Below are positions 1 to 7,205 of a stretch of DNA of 38,746 bases, piece by piece. The notes below the pieces were generated by a model, which saw only the letters and a list, made by a program, of their open reading frames with translations, searched no databases and had not been told where the DNA came from. Both the position numbers and the translations under genes were made by a program. Where the stretch lies: the IMG/VR virus record IMGVR_UViG_3300022752_003478, positions 1-38,746 of that record; one strand, 5' to 3'. Position 1 is the stretch's first letter; each line of letters opens with the position of its first letter. Source of the DNA: a virus.

Positions 1-42
1 GGATAACCTGTGTATAATTAGTGTGCAAATGCGAATAATTAC

Positions 43-50
43 TATTTAGA
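43..50 (-). promoter_or_regulatory. late-promoter-like box TCTAAATA
   Basis: On the minus strand this reads TCTAAATA, matching the NNTAAATA box found before several genes in this window and resembling the T4 late consensus TATAAATA. It would drive a transcript leaving the left edge of the window. The gene it would serve is not visible, so this rests on motif similarity only. Confidence 0.25.
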
Positions 51-164
51 ACCACAAAAATCACAGTGCGTCAGCGTGGTCTACGGTGGAGGGGCTGGTT
101 GGCTTAGTCCAAATACTTTTCTCCCTAATCCCTGTATTTCCCACCATCTCTCAGTGGTTCTAAA
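45..164. repeat. 11-bp perfect inverted repeat
   Basis: TTTAGAACCAC at 45-55 is the exact reverse complement of GTGGTTCTAAA at 154-164. The arms enclose 98 bases. The stem could close a structured RNA domain. No protein-coding frame explains the pairing. Confidence 0.6.
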
Positions 165-370
165 GTCAGCGCCACAGTCTCTTCATTCCCAAAAACCGTT
201 GGGTCTCTGCTTGCTTGTGTCTAGTTCTTCCCACAAGAATCCAGCCTATCTCTATCAGTGTAACGGCTCGCGTAGGCTTCTAATCATGATCTTTCTCTAC
301 GTAGCGGGGTATTTCTATATAGGGCCTCAATACTACAGCGGGGTATTTCTATATATACATGGGTGCTATC
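51..370. other. gene-free stretch, possibly structured RNA
   Basis: No convincing protein is encoded here. One plus-strand open frame crosses it, but its composition is irregular, it starts on GTG and it runs into the end of the LamG gene on the other strand, so I regard it as chance. The minus strand is purine-rich between about 100 and 240. An 11-base inverted repeat (45-55 with 154-164) encloses a shorter GGTGG/CCACC pair (about 85-89 with 141-145) and a small TTGG/CCAA hairpin. These nested pairs would allow a folded RNA, but I recognise no known RNA family and find no tRNA T-arm. Confidence 0.4.
303..355. repeat. two copies of a 19-base direct repeat
   Basis: AGCGGGGTATTTCTATATA occurs at 303-321 and again at 337-355, a period of 34 bases. 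On the minus strand both copies lie just downstream of the LamG gene stop at 371. The minus-strand reading contains AGAAATA, a degenerate late-box-like sequence, but no gene follows closely. A 3'-end processing signal or a recombination scar are alternatives. Confidence 0.6.
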
Positions 371-1069
371 TCACACATCATACCTTCCTCGTAGTGCAAT
401 AAAGTTTTGAAGTATTTCTTCTTGGGTAAGTACTCTATTGTATATTTTGACCAAGGAAACATAAGCATTGAGATATCCCCCATAGCCTGCTCCTGGCCTG
501 TTGTATGTCCCTATACTAAATTCTCCCAAATTTGTTGTAGAAGATCCAGAATATGTTCCAGTCCCTGAATGTATTTCTTGACCATTTTGATATCCCTTTT
601 GACTGCCGTTAGTTAACGTAGCGCACATATGAACCCAGGTATTTGTCGTAAATGCTGTGCTAGTTCCCTCTCCGGTCATTATATATGCGCCGTCGTCGAA
701 TAAATCGAAACGACATTTCATGGCACTAATAGAGAATCTCAATTCTGGGTTGTCAAAATTGTCCATGGCAATAATATAGCCACTTTGGCCTGTATAGTTT
801 GTAGGAGTTTTGAAGAATACTTCTATAGTCAGTTGGCTAGGAGCTAATCCTGATGTATTGACACTTATATAATCATTCACACCGTCAAGTAACATAGCAC
901 CCTTGTTACCACTATTAAATGTAGTGCCGTTTATTAATGTTGCGTTTCTATTATTTCCGCTAATATCGAACCAAGATGTGCCTGATCCCGGATATGAACG
1001 GATATTGGCTGCGTCTAGGTGCAAGATCAAACCGTTATTAGAGATTTTTGGGCCCGCAAACACGCTCAT
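371..1069 (-). CDS. LamG/concanavalin A-like virion-type protein
   Basis: A 232-residue protein without a signal peptide or membrane segment. It opens with the signature LHLDAANIRSYPGSGTSWFD (residues 17-36) and closes with YNRVLTQEEILQNF followed by RGRY, the beginning and end of a laminin-G-like jelly roll (LamG_3 type) common in phage tail or receptor-binding proteins. It is a paralogue of the gene just upstream on the same strand, sharing both signatures, and its start overlaps that gene's stop by four bases, so the two are translationally coupled. The family binds carbohydrate or other surface ligands; a tail-tip or fibre-associated role is inference. Ser/Thr/Gly-rich, as usual for such beta proteins. 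Confidence 0.75.
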   Translation of the reverse strand: MSVFAGPKISNNGLILHLDAANIRSYPGSGTSWFDISGNNRNATLINGTTFNSGNKGAMLLDGVNDYISVNTSGLAPSQLTIEVFFKTPTNYTGQSGYIIAMDNFDNPELRFSISAMKCRFDLFDDGAYIMTGEGTSTAFTTNTWVHMCATLTNGSQKGYQNGQEIHSGTGTYSGSSTTNLGEFSIGTYNRPGAGYGGYLNAYVSLVKIYNRVLTQEEILQNFIALRGRYDV

Positions 1070-1824
1070 ATCGTGTACCTTCCCCTAATGGCTGCGTAGT
1101 TTTGCTCCATTTCTATCACTGTTAGGACTCGATTATACAGCATAAACATGCCCATGCGACCGTTGAACCTTCCCACACCCCAATTTATTGATGTGTTGGC
1201 CAAGCCTAGTTTGGCAGGAGCATCTGAAGAGTTACTCACATAGGAGCCTATTGTTGAGATTGATGCTGATTGGCCGTTAAAAAACATAGTCGCTTGGGAT
1301 CCATTATGAGCCAGGGCCACAAAGCCCCAGCGATACTCTGTGTCAGTGAGGCCGATTGCATTGCCTGCCACTGATCCATTACTTTCGTAGAACACACTGT
1401 GAGGTTGGCTAAACGCTGCCGAAGGTGTGCCTGAATTACCCAGTCCCATGCGATAGCCCGAATAGTAGCCACTACCGGTACCATGAAATAGATAGGCCGA
1501 GCCATTGTTATTGCCACCTGTACCAAAGGCAGTCTGAAGAAAGGTCAGAATGATAGTATAGGTTCTAGTGGCGCCTAGGCTGTTATAGTCTATGCCCGAA
1601 TTTAGAGTTACATATTGGAATGCTGCGCCGTTTATACTAAAAGTTCCATCTGAGTTAAAGGTGGGCGATCCCTGTAGAGAGGCTGTGCGGCCATTGCCCG
1701 AGAGATCAAACCAACTGGTGCCCGTGCCCGGGTAACTCTTGGGATTTTTGGCATCTAGATAAGTGATAAGGCCCTGACTCACAATGGGGTTTGTGCTAGT
1801 ATTTGGTCCGTAGAATGTTCCCAT
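1066..1824 (-). CDS. LamG/concanavalin A-like virion-type protein
   Basis: A 252-residue protein with the same architecture as its downstream neighbour: LITYLDAKNPKSYPGTGTSW near residues 19-38, and YNRVLTVIEMEQNY plus RGRY at the end. The middle diverges strongly, as expected if the ligand-binding face evolves fast. The start is fixed by alignment of the N termini (MGTFYGP against MSVFAGP). There is no Shine-Dalgarno sequence; a GCTAAATA box sits seven bases before the ATG, so a very short or absent leader is possible. Likely a virion surface or fibre component, with function inferred from the fold family only. Confidence 0.75.
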   Translation of the reverse strand: MGTFYGPNTSTNPIVSQGLITYLDAKNPKSYPGTGTSWFDLSGNGRTASLQGSPTFNSDGTFSINGAAFQYVTLNSGIDYNSLGATRTYTIILTFLQTAFGTGGNNNGSAYLFHGTGSGYYSGYRMGLGNSGTPSAAFSQPHSVFYESNGSVAGNAIGLTDTEYRWGFVALAHNGSQATMFFNGQSASISTIGSYVSNSSDAPAKLGLANTSINWGVGRFNGRMGMFMLYNRVLTVIEMEQNYAAIRGRYTI

Positions 1825-1831
1825 AGTAGGG

Positions 1832-1839
1832 TATTTAGC
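1832..1839 (-). promoter_or_regulatory. late-promoter-like box GCTAAATA
   Basis: On the minus strand GCTAAATA lies seven bases before the ATG of the LamG gene at 1824. It resembles the T4-type late box. If the T4 spacing from box to start site holds, transcription would begin almost at the start codon. Confidence 0.45.
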
Positions 1840-1851
1840 AGGCTGGGTTTT

Positions 1852-2061
1852 TTATTCTTCAGGTGACCGGCGAATCATGGCCTGATAGTAGTGTGTGGTC
1901 GCTGTATCTGGTCTATAGACCACAGCAATACCTCCTATGGGTATGTAGTTCTGCAGGATTTCTACTTCTACCAAGAGTTCTAGACTCTGTAGATGATCTG
2001 TGGTAATGACCTTGTAGGGTGGTAGGCCTGTGATTAAAGGTCGTTCTGTGAATTCTGTCAT
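1852..2061 (-). CDS. small DUF1737-like protein
   Basis: A 69-residue protein. The start chosen is the ATG at 2061 (MTEFTERPL), because the longer frame to 2124 would run through the promoter palindrome at 2077-2092. The pattern YKVITTDHLQSLELLVEVEI, then YIPIGGIAVV, then YYQAMIRR at the end resembles DUF1737: YKV..., a helix, a short W/IPIGG strand and a terminal YYQAM strand. That family has no established biochemical function. It is divergent from yqgE, sharing the palindromic promoter region, and followed by the LamG pair on the same strand. Confidence 0.6.
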   Translation of the reverse strand: MTEFTERPLITGLPPYKVITTDHLQSLELLVEVEILQNYIPIGGIAVVYRPDTATTHYYQAMIRRSPEE

Positions 2062-2076
2062 ATGATCTTCTGTCCT

Positions 2077-2092
2077 GTGTAAATATTTACAC
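2077..2092. promoter_or_regulatory. 16-bp palindrome, probable divergent late promoter
   Basis: GTGTAAATATTTACAC is a perfect 16-base palindrome between divergent genes starting at 2061 (minus) and 2096 (plus). Each strand carries TGTAAATA (plus 2078-2085, minus 2091-2084), a variant of the late box seen elsewhere in the window. The minus box is 22 bases from its ATG, the plus box 10 bases. It could alternatively be an operator for a dimeric regulator. Confidence 0.5.
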
Positions 2093-2095
2093 CTT

Positions 2096-2686
2096 ATGAC
2101 TGAGCCTATAGAAGAAAATGCCAACCTACTGGGCCACCTATTGGTCGCACAGCCCCTGAACTCAGACGCCTACTTTGCGAGATCAGTGGTTGTGGTCTGC
2201 TCACATAGCAACCAAGGTGCCTGGGGATTGGTCGTGAATAGGCCCTTAATGGATCCACAGCGCGAAAGTGAAATTTGGCGTTGCCTTGGTTGGGACCCCG
2301 GTCATCATCTAGATGGTATTGGCCTTTGGCAGGGTGGCCCTGTGCTAACAGAGCGAGTAATCGTCTTGCATAGCCCAGATTGGCGTGGCCCAGCCACTCA
2401 GATGCTCACTGAACAGATCTGGGTAACTCAAGATCCCAGTATATTCCATGCACTACATCAGGGTCAGGGTCCTAGGGATATTAAGATATTTTTGGGATTT
2501 TCCTCTTGGTCAGCGGGTCAACTAGACGGGGAGCAGCAGGGTCTACCACCGTGGCGTCCTGAACAGCGTTGGCTCACTGCGCCCGCGGACTGGGATTCGG
2601 TGATGAGTGACAGAGATCAAGATTCTCAGTGGAGAAGGGCTATAAAGACCTGTGCCAGTCATGCCACACAGACTTGGCTGTCATAG
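2096..2686 (+). CDS. YqgE/AlgH family protein
   Basis: A 196-residue protein of about the usual family length. N-terminal LLGHLLVAQPLNSDAYFARS is the family hallmark (L.G.lL.A.P...D..F..sVv), followed by GAWGLVVNRPL and, mid-protein, GIGLWQGGPVLTERVIVLHS, matching the conserved YqgE 'GGPV..dr.fvLH' segment. The last conserved block, IKIFLGFSSWSAGQLDGE, is the family's 'GyaGW..GQLe.E'. Bacterial members are widespread, and their function remains poorly defined despite the name AlgH. A copy in a phage is likely a host-derived auxiliary gene. Its 3' end overlaps the convergent DUF6165-like gene by six bases. GC content here is visibly higher than in the central island. Confidence 0.85.
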   Translation: MTEPIEENANLLGHLLVAQPLNSDAYFARSVVVVCSHSNQGAWGLVVNRPLMDPQRESEIWRCLGWDPGHHLDGIGLWQGGPVLTERVIVLHSPDWRGPATQMLTEQIWVTQDPSIFHALHQGQGPRDIKIFLGFSSWSAGQLDGEQQGLPPWRPEQRWLTAPADWDSVMSDRDQDSQWRRAIKTCASHATQTWLS

Positions 2687-3070
2687 ACCCTGATGACTTT
2701 TCTGTTCTTGAACTAGAGAACCGCAGCGCCTGTTGATCTCTTGTTTGATCTGCGCTCTTAGATCGTTTTTCTGATAGACCGCTCGGGCCGCTTCTATAAA
2801 GGCCGTGTCAAACCTTTGCCTACGTTCACAGTCTCGTTTGAAATCTTCAATATGCCACAGATCTAGGTTCACTGTGTGAAGTTCATGCTCTAACTGAGAA
2901 ATCCGGTCTGCATAGGCTGAGAGTAGGTCTGCTCTAATGCTGTCGAGTAGATCTAATTCTCTGTCTACATGGCGCTTTTTCTCGGGATCTCTAATTAGAC
3001 CGCTCTTGATCCGCAGTATGGTAATCTTGTCAATTAACTCACCTGCACTTACGGGTATAAGAATCTCCAT
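2681..3070 (-). CDS. DUF6165-like protein
   Basis: A 129-residue, mostly helical, highly charged protein. The N terminus VSAGELIDKITILRIKSG and the later NLDLWHIEDFKR are the two landmarks of the DUF6165-type family, small cytosolic proteins frequently found beside glycosyltransferases in lipopolysaccharide clusters; their activity is unknown to me. It follows the GT9-like gene with a two-base gap as the last gene of a four-gene minus-strand unit. A second copy of the same family lies at 28269-28685, also among glycan genes, which supports a shared role with sugar-transfer enzymes. Confidence 0.6.
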   Translation of the reverse strand: MEILIPVSAGELIDKITILRIKSGLIRDPEKKRHVDRELDLLDSIRADLLSAYADRISQLEHELHTVNLDLWHIEDFKRDCERRQRFDTAFIEAARAVYQKNDLRAQIKQEINRRCGSLVQEQKSHQGL

Positions 3071-3072
3071 GG

Positions 3073-3819
3073 TTAGGCCGCTCTAAAAATACGAGCATGG
3101 GTTTTGAGATCTGGGTTGGGTAGCCAAATCCAATCTGATAGATGCACAGGGGTTAACTGTATATGATGTTGAGGTATAAAGTATTTTTCCACAGCAATGT
3201 CCAATTGATCCACCATGTTGGCCACTACGCTATCAGTCATTACCAGAGCCTCTGCGTTTTCGATCGTATAGAGCCAATCCCAGATCCAGCCCTGTGAACT
3301 AATAGGAACAACTTGATATTCAGGGGGTATGAGATCTGGGGGCATACGCACAGTCTGTTCTGAACTGTTTAGATGTGTAACCACATAGGGTCCTGTGATA
3401 CCTAACCTTTTATGATGTGCCTGCTCACGTACCGGGTCCCTGTTGATGCACTGGGCCAACTGCCATTTCTTTTGAAAAGGCACGCCTGCACGTAGATATT
3501 TAAAACGATCAAAGGTCACGTGTTGAAAGTAGGCTGTGTCTGCGAATTCGGGGTGTCCAGTGAGGCTGTTGTAAAGGCATAGCACTTCGTCTACCCCCAG
3601 ATCTCGCAGTATGGCCTGGGGCGTGTCATAGAAAAAAGGACCGTGGTCTGGTTTGACTGGGTGCCAGGTCACATAGGGGGCCACAGTCTGCATCTGCTCT
3701 ACCCAGGTATCAACTATGGGCCAATGTATGTTATGGCCTTCTTGATGATAGTGGTAGGCTATGGGTAGGGCTATGACAATGTCGCCTAGCCCACGACTTT
3801 GAATAATACCAATCTTCAT
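3073..3819 (-). CDS. GT9-like (heptosyltransferase-fold) protein
   Basis: A 248-residue protein. The start chosen is the ATG at 3819 (MKIGIIQSRGLGD) because it sits two bases past the upstream stop; the longer version would overlap that gene. The N terminus IGIIQSRGLGDIVIALPIAY matches the GT9 ADP-heptosyltransferase nucleotide (G.GD....P). The second half has VVTHLNSSEQTVRMPPDL and an ENAEALVMTDSVVANMVDQL segment like the GT9 'lI..ads.vtnDSg..HlA' region. Shorter than typical heptosyltransferases (about 320-350), so substrate and activity are uncertain. It forms a unit with a second GT9-like gene and a DUF6165-like gene. Confidence 0.6.
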   Translation of the reverse strand: MKIGIIQSRGLGDIVIALPIAYHYHQEGHNIHWPIVDTWVEQMQTVAPYVTWHPVKPDHGPFFYDTPQAILRDLGVDEVLCLYNSLTGHPEFADTAYFQHVTFDRFKYLRAGVPFQKKWQLAQCINRDPVREQAHHKRLGITGPYVVTHLNSSEQTVRMPPDLIPPEYQVVPISSQGWIWDWLYTIENAEALVMTDSVVANMVDQLDIAVEKYFIPQHHIQLTPVHLSDWIWLPNPDLKTHARIFRAA

Positions 3820-3821
3820 GT

Positions 3822-4592
3822 CTAGAAATAGTCTCCGTTTGGATGATTTGGAAAAAAGCACTCATTGCGTTCAATGGGTAGGTCTGTTCTAAGTTCGCAG
3901 GCAAATTCAACACCTAGGCCTATGGCTAGGCTTAGGGCCACTGACTGATTACCAATAAATTGATCTGCGGCCGCTATGACCTCTGCCATTTCTAGCAGGT
4001 TAGCCGTACGATGGAAGGGTATATCCCAACCCATTTCCTGTTTGAATGCAAGGTACTCTGATTCGTGTCCAATGAACACACTGTCTTTTTCAGCACCCTG
4101 CTCCCTTATTAGATCATAACTCTGTCGGGCCACATTACTGGGCCAGCGACCTGTTCGGTTAATGACCACAGTGCGCCCATCTATGACCCTAGGGTTAGGA
4201 ACAGTGAGCCAGGGTTGATTACGTAGTTCTGAATAATGATCTAGGGGTATGCTAGGGAATAGGCCAGAATAGATATCCACATAGTTGCCAGGGTGACTTC
4301 GAAATGGTACCCTGAACCTATCTAGGTTATGGGTGATTTCTGCTGTGTTAGGATCTAATATATCGAAAGATTCAACATAGTCTTGTGCTAGCATGAGATC
4401 ACGTAGGCTCAGATAGTCCTGTTCAGTCATTCTACCCCTATGATAAGGGTCTGGCTGACTGCCGTAGTTTAACTGGGTAAGGTAGTCAATTTGATTGAGA
4501 TGTAGATAAAATTTACCACCTTCTAAAAATTTAACAACAGGGAGGCTGTAGATTAGGTCACCAAAGGTGCCAGAGTGTTTAAAACTTTTCAT
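3822..4592 (-). CDS. GT9-like protein
   Basis: A 256-residue protein beginning KHSGTFGDLIYSLPVVKFLE, the GT9-like 'G.fGD.i.slP.v..l' pattern, with a C-terminal segment AEVIAAADQFIGNQSVALSL that parallels the GT9 acceptor/nucleotide region where a short helix follows 'fiGnqS'. In between lies VIDGRTVVINRTGRWPS, probably the start of the second Rossmann domain. Paralogue-like relation with the next gene on the strand (two-base gap) suggests they act in sequence or as a pair. The sugar donor cannot be read from the sequence. High GC relative to the central island points to a different recent history. Confidence 0.55.
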   Translation of the reverse strand: MKSFKHSGTFGDLIYSLPVVKFLEGGKFYLHLNQIDYLTQLNYGSQPDPYHRGRMTEQDYLSLRDLMLAQDYVESFDILDPNTAEITHNLDRFRVPFRSHPGNYVDIYSGLFPSIPLDHYSELRNQPWLTVPNPRVIDGRTVVINRTGRWPSNVARQSYDLIREQGAEKDSVFIGHESEYLAFKQEMGWDIPFHRTANLLEMAEVIAAADQFIGNQSVALSLAIGLGVEFACELRTDLPIERNECFFPNHPNGDYF

Positions 4593-4594
4593 GT

Positions 4595-5044
4595 TTAAGA
4601 CTTGATTTCAAATAGTAATAGGAATAATTTTTCGTTAATCCGTGGCCAACCTCTGATGAGATTGTGGCTTATCACAATAAGATCGCCTGTTGATAGAGTC
4701 AGTCTTAGCACTTCCTTTCCACGGTTGATATCTAGATATTCAATGTAGGACCCGGTTTCAAGAACTAGGATTCCGGTATAATCGCTACTGAACAACATGC
4801 TGTCTCTGCCTGCATAATGATGCATTGGTAGAATAGAAGAAGGGGAATACTGTCCAGTCCAAATTTTTCTACGATCAAATACTGTTTTAGTGCTGCCAAT
4901 TTGTCTAAATACCTCTGCGCCTAATGGTGCTAGACTATTAAAAGCATTTTCATAGTCTTGTCCTACCAATTCAGCGGAACCTTTTTCTACGAGATAGGTT
5001 ATATTTGTAAAATTTGGATGCTGAGTAACGAAAAATTCATTCAT
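4595..5044 (-). CDS. unknown protein, possibly cupin-like
   Basis: A 149-residue protein I do not recognise. It is rich in beta-type segments with a central LPMHHYAGRDSMLF and a later VLRLTLSTGDLIVISHNLIR, which together faintly resemble a cupin barrel (His-containing first motif, 'GDl..i....iHg' second motif), but the metal ligands are not clear, so this is weak. First gene of the minus-strand unit that continues into two GT9-like genes. An AGGAAG Shine-Dalgarno sequence precedes the ATG and a GGTAAATA late-type box lies 27 bases upstream. Confidence 0.5.
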   Translation of the reverse strand: MNEFFVTQHPNFTNITYLVEKGSAELVGQDYENAFNSLAPLGAEVFRQIGSTKTVFDRRKIWTGQYSPSSILPMHHYAGRDSMLFSSDYTGILVLETGSYIEYLDINRGKEVLRLTLSTGDLIVISHNLIRGWPRINEKLFLLLFEIKS

Positions 5045-5071
5045 AATTCTTCCTAATGAAGTTGATGTCTA

Positions 5072-5079
5072 TATTTACC
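5072..5079 (-). promoter_or_regulatory. late-promoter-like box GGTAAATA
   Basis: On the minus strand, 27 bases before the gene starting at 5044. The same octamer precedes the IscU gene at almost the same distance (26 bases). Paired with an oppositely oriented box at 5106-5113. Confidence 0.45.
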
Positions 5080-5105
5080 GCTCTGTTTGTATTGATAAAA
5101 ATAAC

Positions 5106-5113
5106 CATAAATA
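5106..5113 (+). promoter_or_regulatory. late-promoter-like box CATAAATA
   Basis: One mismatch from the T4 late box TATAAATA, 27 bases before the ATG at 5141. Together with the minus-strand box at 5072-5079 it makes a divergent late promoter pair. No recognisable -35 element is needed for T4-type late promoters. Confidence 0.5.
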
Positions 5114-5140
5114 TAGGATCACTGATTTATTTTACTATCT

Positions 5141-6019
5141 ATGGCATATCCAGTCAATACAGGTTCTCTAATAACCGCTACAAACTACAATGAAATTTTA
5201 TCAATTGTTGAGCAGGTAGCCGGCACCAACATCTACGGATATGGAAGGCAGGACCTTATCAGCATCTCTGTATCTACAGGTACAAGAATTACCCGTACAC
5301 AATGGATTAACCTAATAAATGATATTAACCGTATTCATTATCATCAATATGGTTCTGATATACTGTTTCCTACACAATTCGCGGGCTACCCCACAACGGC
5401 AACATGGATAATGAATGTAACAACCAGCGTCAGCACTGTGAGTTACACCAGTTTGCCTGGATTTATCATAGAATCAGCCTCTACGACCTATGTGAATACC
5501 ACAGCCAATGTGATATCTACCAGTACATACACTGTACACAGCAGTCAACTTACACCCCTAATTACTACAGGTGGAACCAGTGTTCAAACAGGCACATGGA
5601 CAACTTATCTTGGAGCGCCAGTTGATGCTATACATCATATTGTAGAGGCAAAATGGGCTAATACAGAAACTGCTCACTACTTTTTTAATCTAGGTGGAGA
5701 AATACGTTTTGCTGCTACCAGCACCAGTGTGCCCGTTACCTGGCAAGATATCACAGTACAACGTATTTTGGCAGCAATCAGCGGCACCACTGCAACTATT
5801 TTCAACAGAGACAATTTTATAAGCACCATAACCAGCACGGCCACTGTGTTTGCCCAAACCGGTACCTACAGTTATGTCAAGGTCAAACTTGAAACCCTAA
5901 TTACAACCACCTACACTGCCAGTGTGTTCCTATGTCTAAGTATAACCGACACTAGTACCACAGTCTACAATCTAGGAACACCTTGGGGTTCGTATTGGAC
6001 CACCAGTACCTTTGTATAA
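5141..6019 (+). CDS. Ser/Thr-rich structural protein
   Basis: A 292-residue protein with no signal peptide and extreme Thr/Ser content (runs such as TSTSVPVT and TTTYTASVF), predicted mostly beta. The first 75 residues (MAYPVNTGSLITATNYNEIL onward) form a distinct domain with helix-forming stretches such as INLINDINRIHYHQYG; such a head followed by a beta-rich body resembles phage virion proteins from marine T4-like phages. I cannot name the family. It is the first gene of the plus-strand structural block, behind a late-type box. Codon and base composition differ from the higher-GC minus-strand genes on its left. Confidence 0.6.
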   Translation: MAYPVNTGSLITATNYNEILSIVEQVAGTNIYGYGRQDLISISVSTGTRITRTQWINLINDINRIHYHQYGSDILFPTQFAGYPTTATWIMNVTTSVSTVSYTSLPGFIIESASTTYVNTTANVISTSTYTVHSSQLTPLITTGGTSVQTGTWTTYLGAPVDAIHHIVEAKWANTETAHYFFNLGGEIRFAATSTSVPVTWQDITVQRILAAISGTTATIFNRDNFISTITSTATVFAQTGTYSYVKVKLETLITTTYTASVFLCLSITDTSTTVYNLGTPWGSYWTTSTFV

Positions 6020-6022
6020 ATA
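6015..6022 (+). promoter_or_regulatory. exact T4-type late box TATAAATA
   Basis: TATAAATA is the full T4 late-promoter consensus. It overlaps the stop codon of the preceding structural gene and lies 21 bases before the GTG at 6044, supporting late expression of the Ig-like gene pair. Confidence 0.6.
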
Positions 6023-6043
6023 TCTAAAACAGGAATCTATAAC

Positions 6044-6358
6044 GTGGCAGCACAAACCTTTACTCTAGTCAATAATGGAGCCGTAACACTCACTGTAACC
6101 GGTATTACCTTTAATGATCCCGCGCAGGTACGCCATTCTGCTAATCTTAGTAACTTTACAGGCGGTACTACAGCATTTACTACTACTAACTTCCTTACAA
6201 ATACCACAATTGCCACCGGTGCCAGCAAGACATTCAGCGTGGATTATACCAACAGTACATCAACAACAGCCACAGTACATGGAACTATTGTGGTCACAGC
6301 ATTTAATGGTACAACCAGCACCACTGCCACAATTACCACTAATTTTGTTATAACATGA
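6044..6358 (+). CDS. Ig-like choice-of-anchor D-type structural protein
   Basis: A 104-residue, almost pure beta protein starting on GTG (AGGA about nine bases upstream). The pattern FTLVNNGAVTLTVTGITFND, then TIATGASKTFSVDYTN and a final strand pair fits an ASH/choice-of-anchor D Ig-like fold ('f.l.N.G...l.i..i......f', 'i.pg.s.tf.v.y'). Closely related to the C-terminal domain of the next gene product, including the HSANL.NFTG/HVADLTDLGS segment, so the pair arose by duplication. Likely a virion decoration or fibre-associated protein. Its stop overlaps the next ATG by four bases. Confidence 0.6.
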   Translation: MAAQTFTLVNNGAVTLTVTGITFNDPAQVRHSANLSNFTGGTTAFTTTNFLTNTTIATGASKTFSVDYTNSTSTTATVHGTIVVTAFNGTTSTTATITTNFVIT

Positions 6359-7182
6359 CCTATCCATTTTTTCCTGTGCCCCCTGGATCCCCCACAGGTG
6401 GCGGAGGTGGATCATTCTCTAGTGCAGCAGAAGGCGAAGCAGAAGCAGAAGCAGAAGCTGGTGGAGCAGGTACGGGCGATGCCGGAGCATCAGATGCTGG
6501 TGCAGCAGCAGGTGCAGACGATGAATCAGGTGGACCCGATAACGGCGATGTTGAAAGCAGTTCAGAAGGTGACTTCGTTACAGAAACAGATGGTGTTACA
6601 ACAGAAAGTCTAGGGACAGGATCAGGCTCGCCAGGATCAGGCGGGTCAGCCAGCGAAGGGTATTATGCTGACGGTACTCCTATAGCCAAAGAATATAGTA
6701 AAACATTTTATCTAACCAATGTTGGTGGGGGCAATGCTCGTATTCGTAGTATTAACTTTAATACGCCCGAAGGCATTCAACACGTAGCGGACCTAACTGA
6801 TCTTGGATCAGTGATTAATTTCACTGATCCTTTATTTACAACAAGTACAGTTATCACAACAGGGACCAGTAAGACATTCATAGTAGGATATAATTATCAA
6901 TATGGTGGACAAGGAACCCGCACCGGATCTGTAATAGTAAGAGGTACAGGTGGATTAGAATTAAGAGCAAATATCACTCTGATCATATCACAAACTGGAT
7001 CAACAGCAGGAGGTAGTGCTGTGGTTAGCGGCGGCGGCACAGGAGGAGGCGGCACAGGAGGCGGCTATGTTCCCCCTGCAGAAGGATCCGCAGGATCAGG
7101 AGGAACAGTTTTTGGGGGAGGACTGTCAAGTCAACTTCCAGATCAAGAGCCAATGGATAACATTTATTTTATAATAGGATAA
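6355..7182 (+). CDS. low-complexity plus Ig-like structural protein
   Basis: A 275-residue protein in three parts. Residues about 12-105 are low complexity: Gly/Ser-rich, then an alternating Glu-Ala run encoded by tandem GCAGAA-like hexamers near 6426-6460, then acidic Gly/Asp/Ser linkers. Residues about 115-215 form a choice-of-anchor D-like Ig domain homologous to the preceding gene (SKTFYLTNVGGGNARIRSIN, then TTGTSKTFIVGYNYQ). The tail is Gly-rich. The layout resembles a flexible spacer presenting a globular domain, as in phage surface or fibre proteins. No enzymatic motif. The hexamer run is prone to slippage and may vary in length between relatives. Confidence 0.6.
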   Translation: MTYPFFPVPPGSPTGGGGGSFSSAAEGEAEAEAEAGGAGTGDAGASDAGAAAGADDESGGPDNGDVESSSEGDFVTETDGVTTESLGTGSGSPGSGGSASEGYYADGTPIAKEYSKTFYLTNVGGGNARIRSINFNTPEGIQHVADLTDLGSVINFTDPLFTTSTVITTGTSKTFIVGYNYQYGGQGTRTGSVIVRGTGGLELRANITLIISQTGSTAGGSAVVSGGGTGGGGTGGGYVPPAEGSAGSGGTVFGGGLSSQLPDQEPMDNIYFIIG

Positions 7183-7205
7183 AGTAGTATATAATTAATG
7201 TTACG

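Noticed and set aside
150-330. tRNA-like segment (GGTTCTAAAGTC and CTTCTAATC loops)
   Set aside because: No acceptor stem, no canonical T-arm (the T-loop position 57 purine is absent) and stems do not pair.
76-402. Plus-strand open frame of 108 codons
   Set aside because: GTG start, irregular composition with low-complexity hydrophobic and His-rich runs, and overlap with the LamG gene end on the opposite strand; no domain recognised.
3073-3861. Longer version of the GT9-like gene starting at 3861
   Set aside because: It would overlap the upstream gene by 40 bases, whereas the ATG at 3819 starts two bases after that stop and begins with the family motif MKIGIIQSRGLGD.
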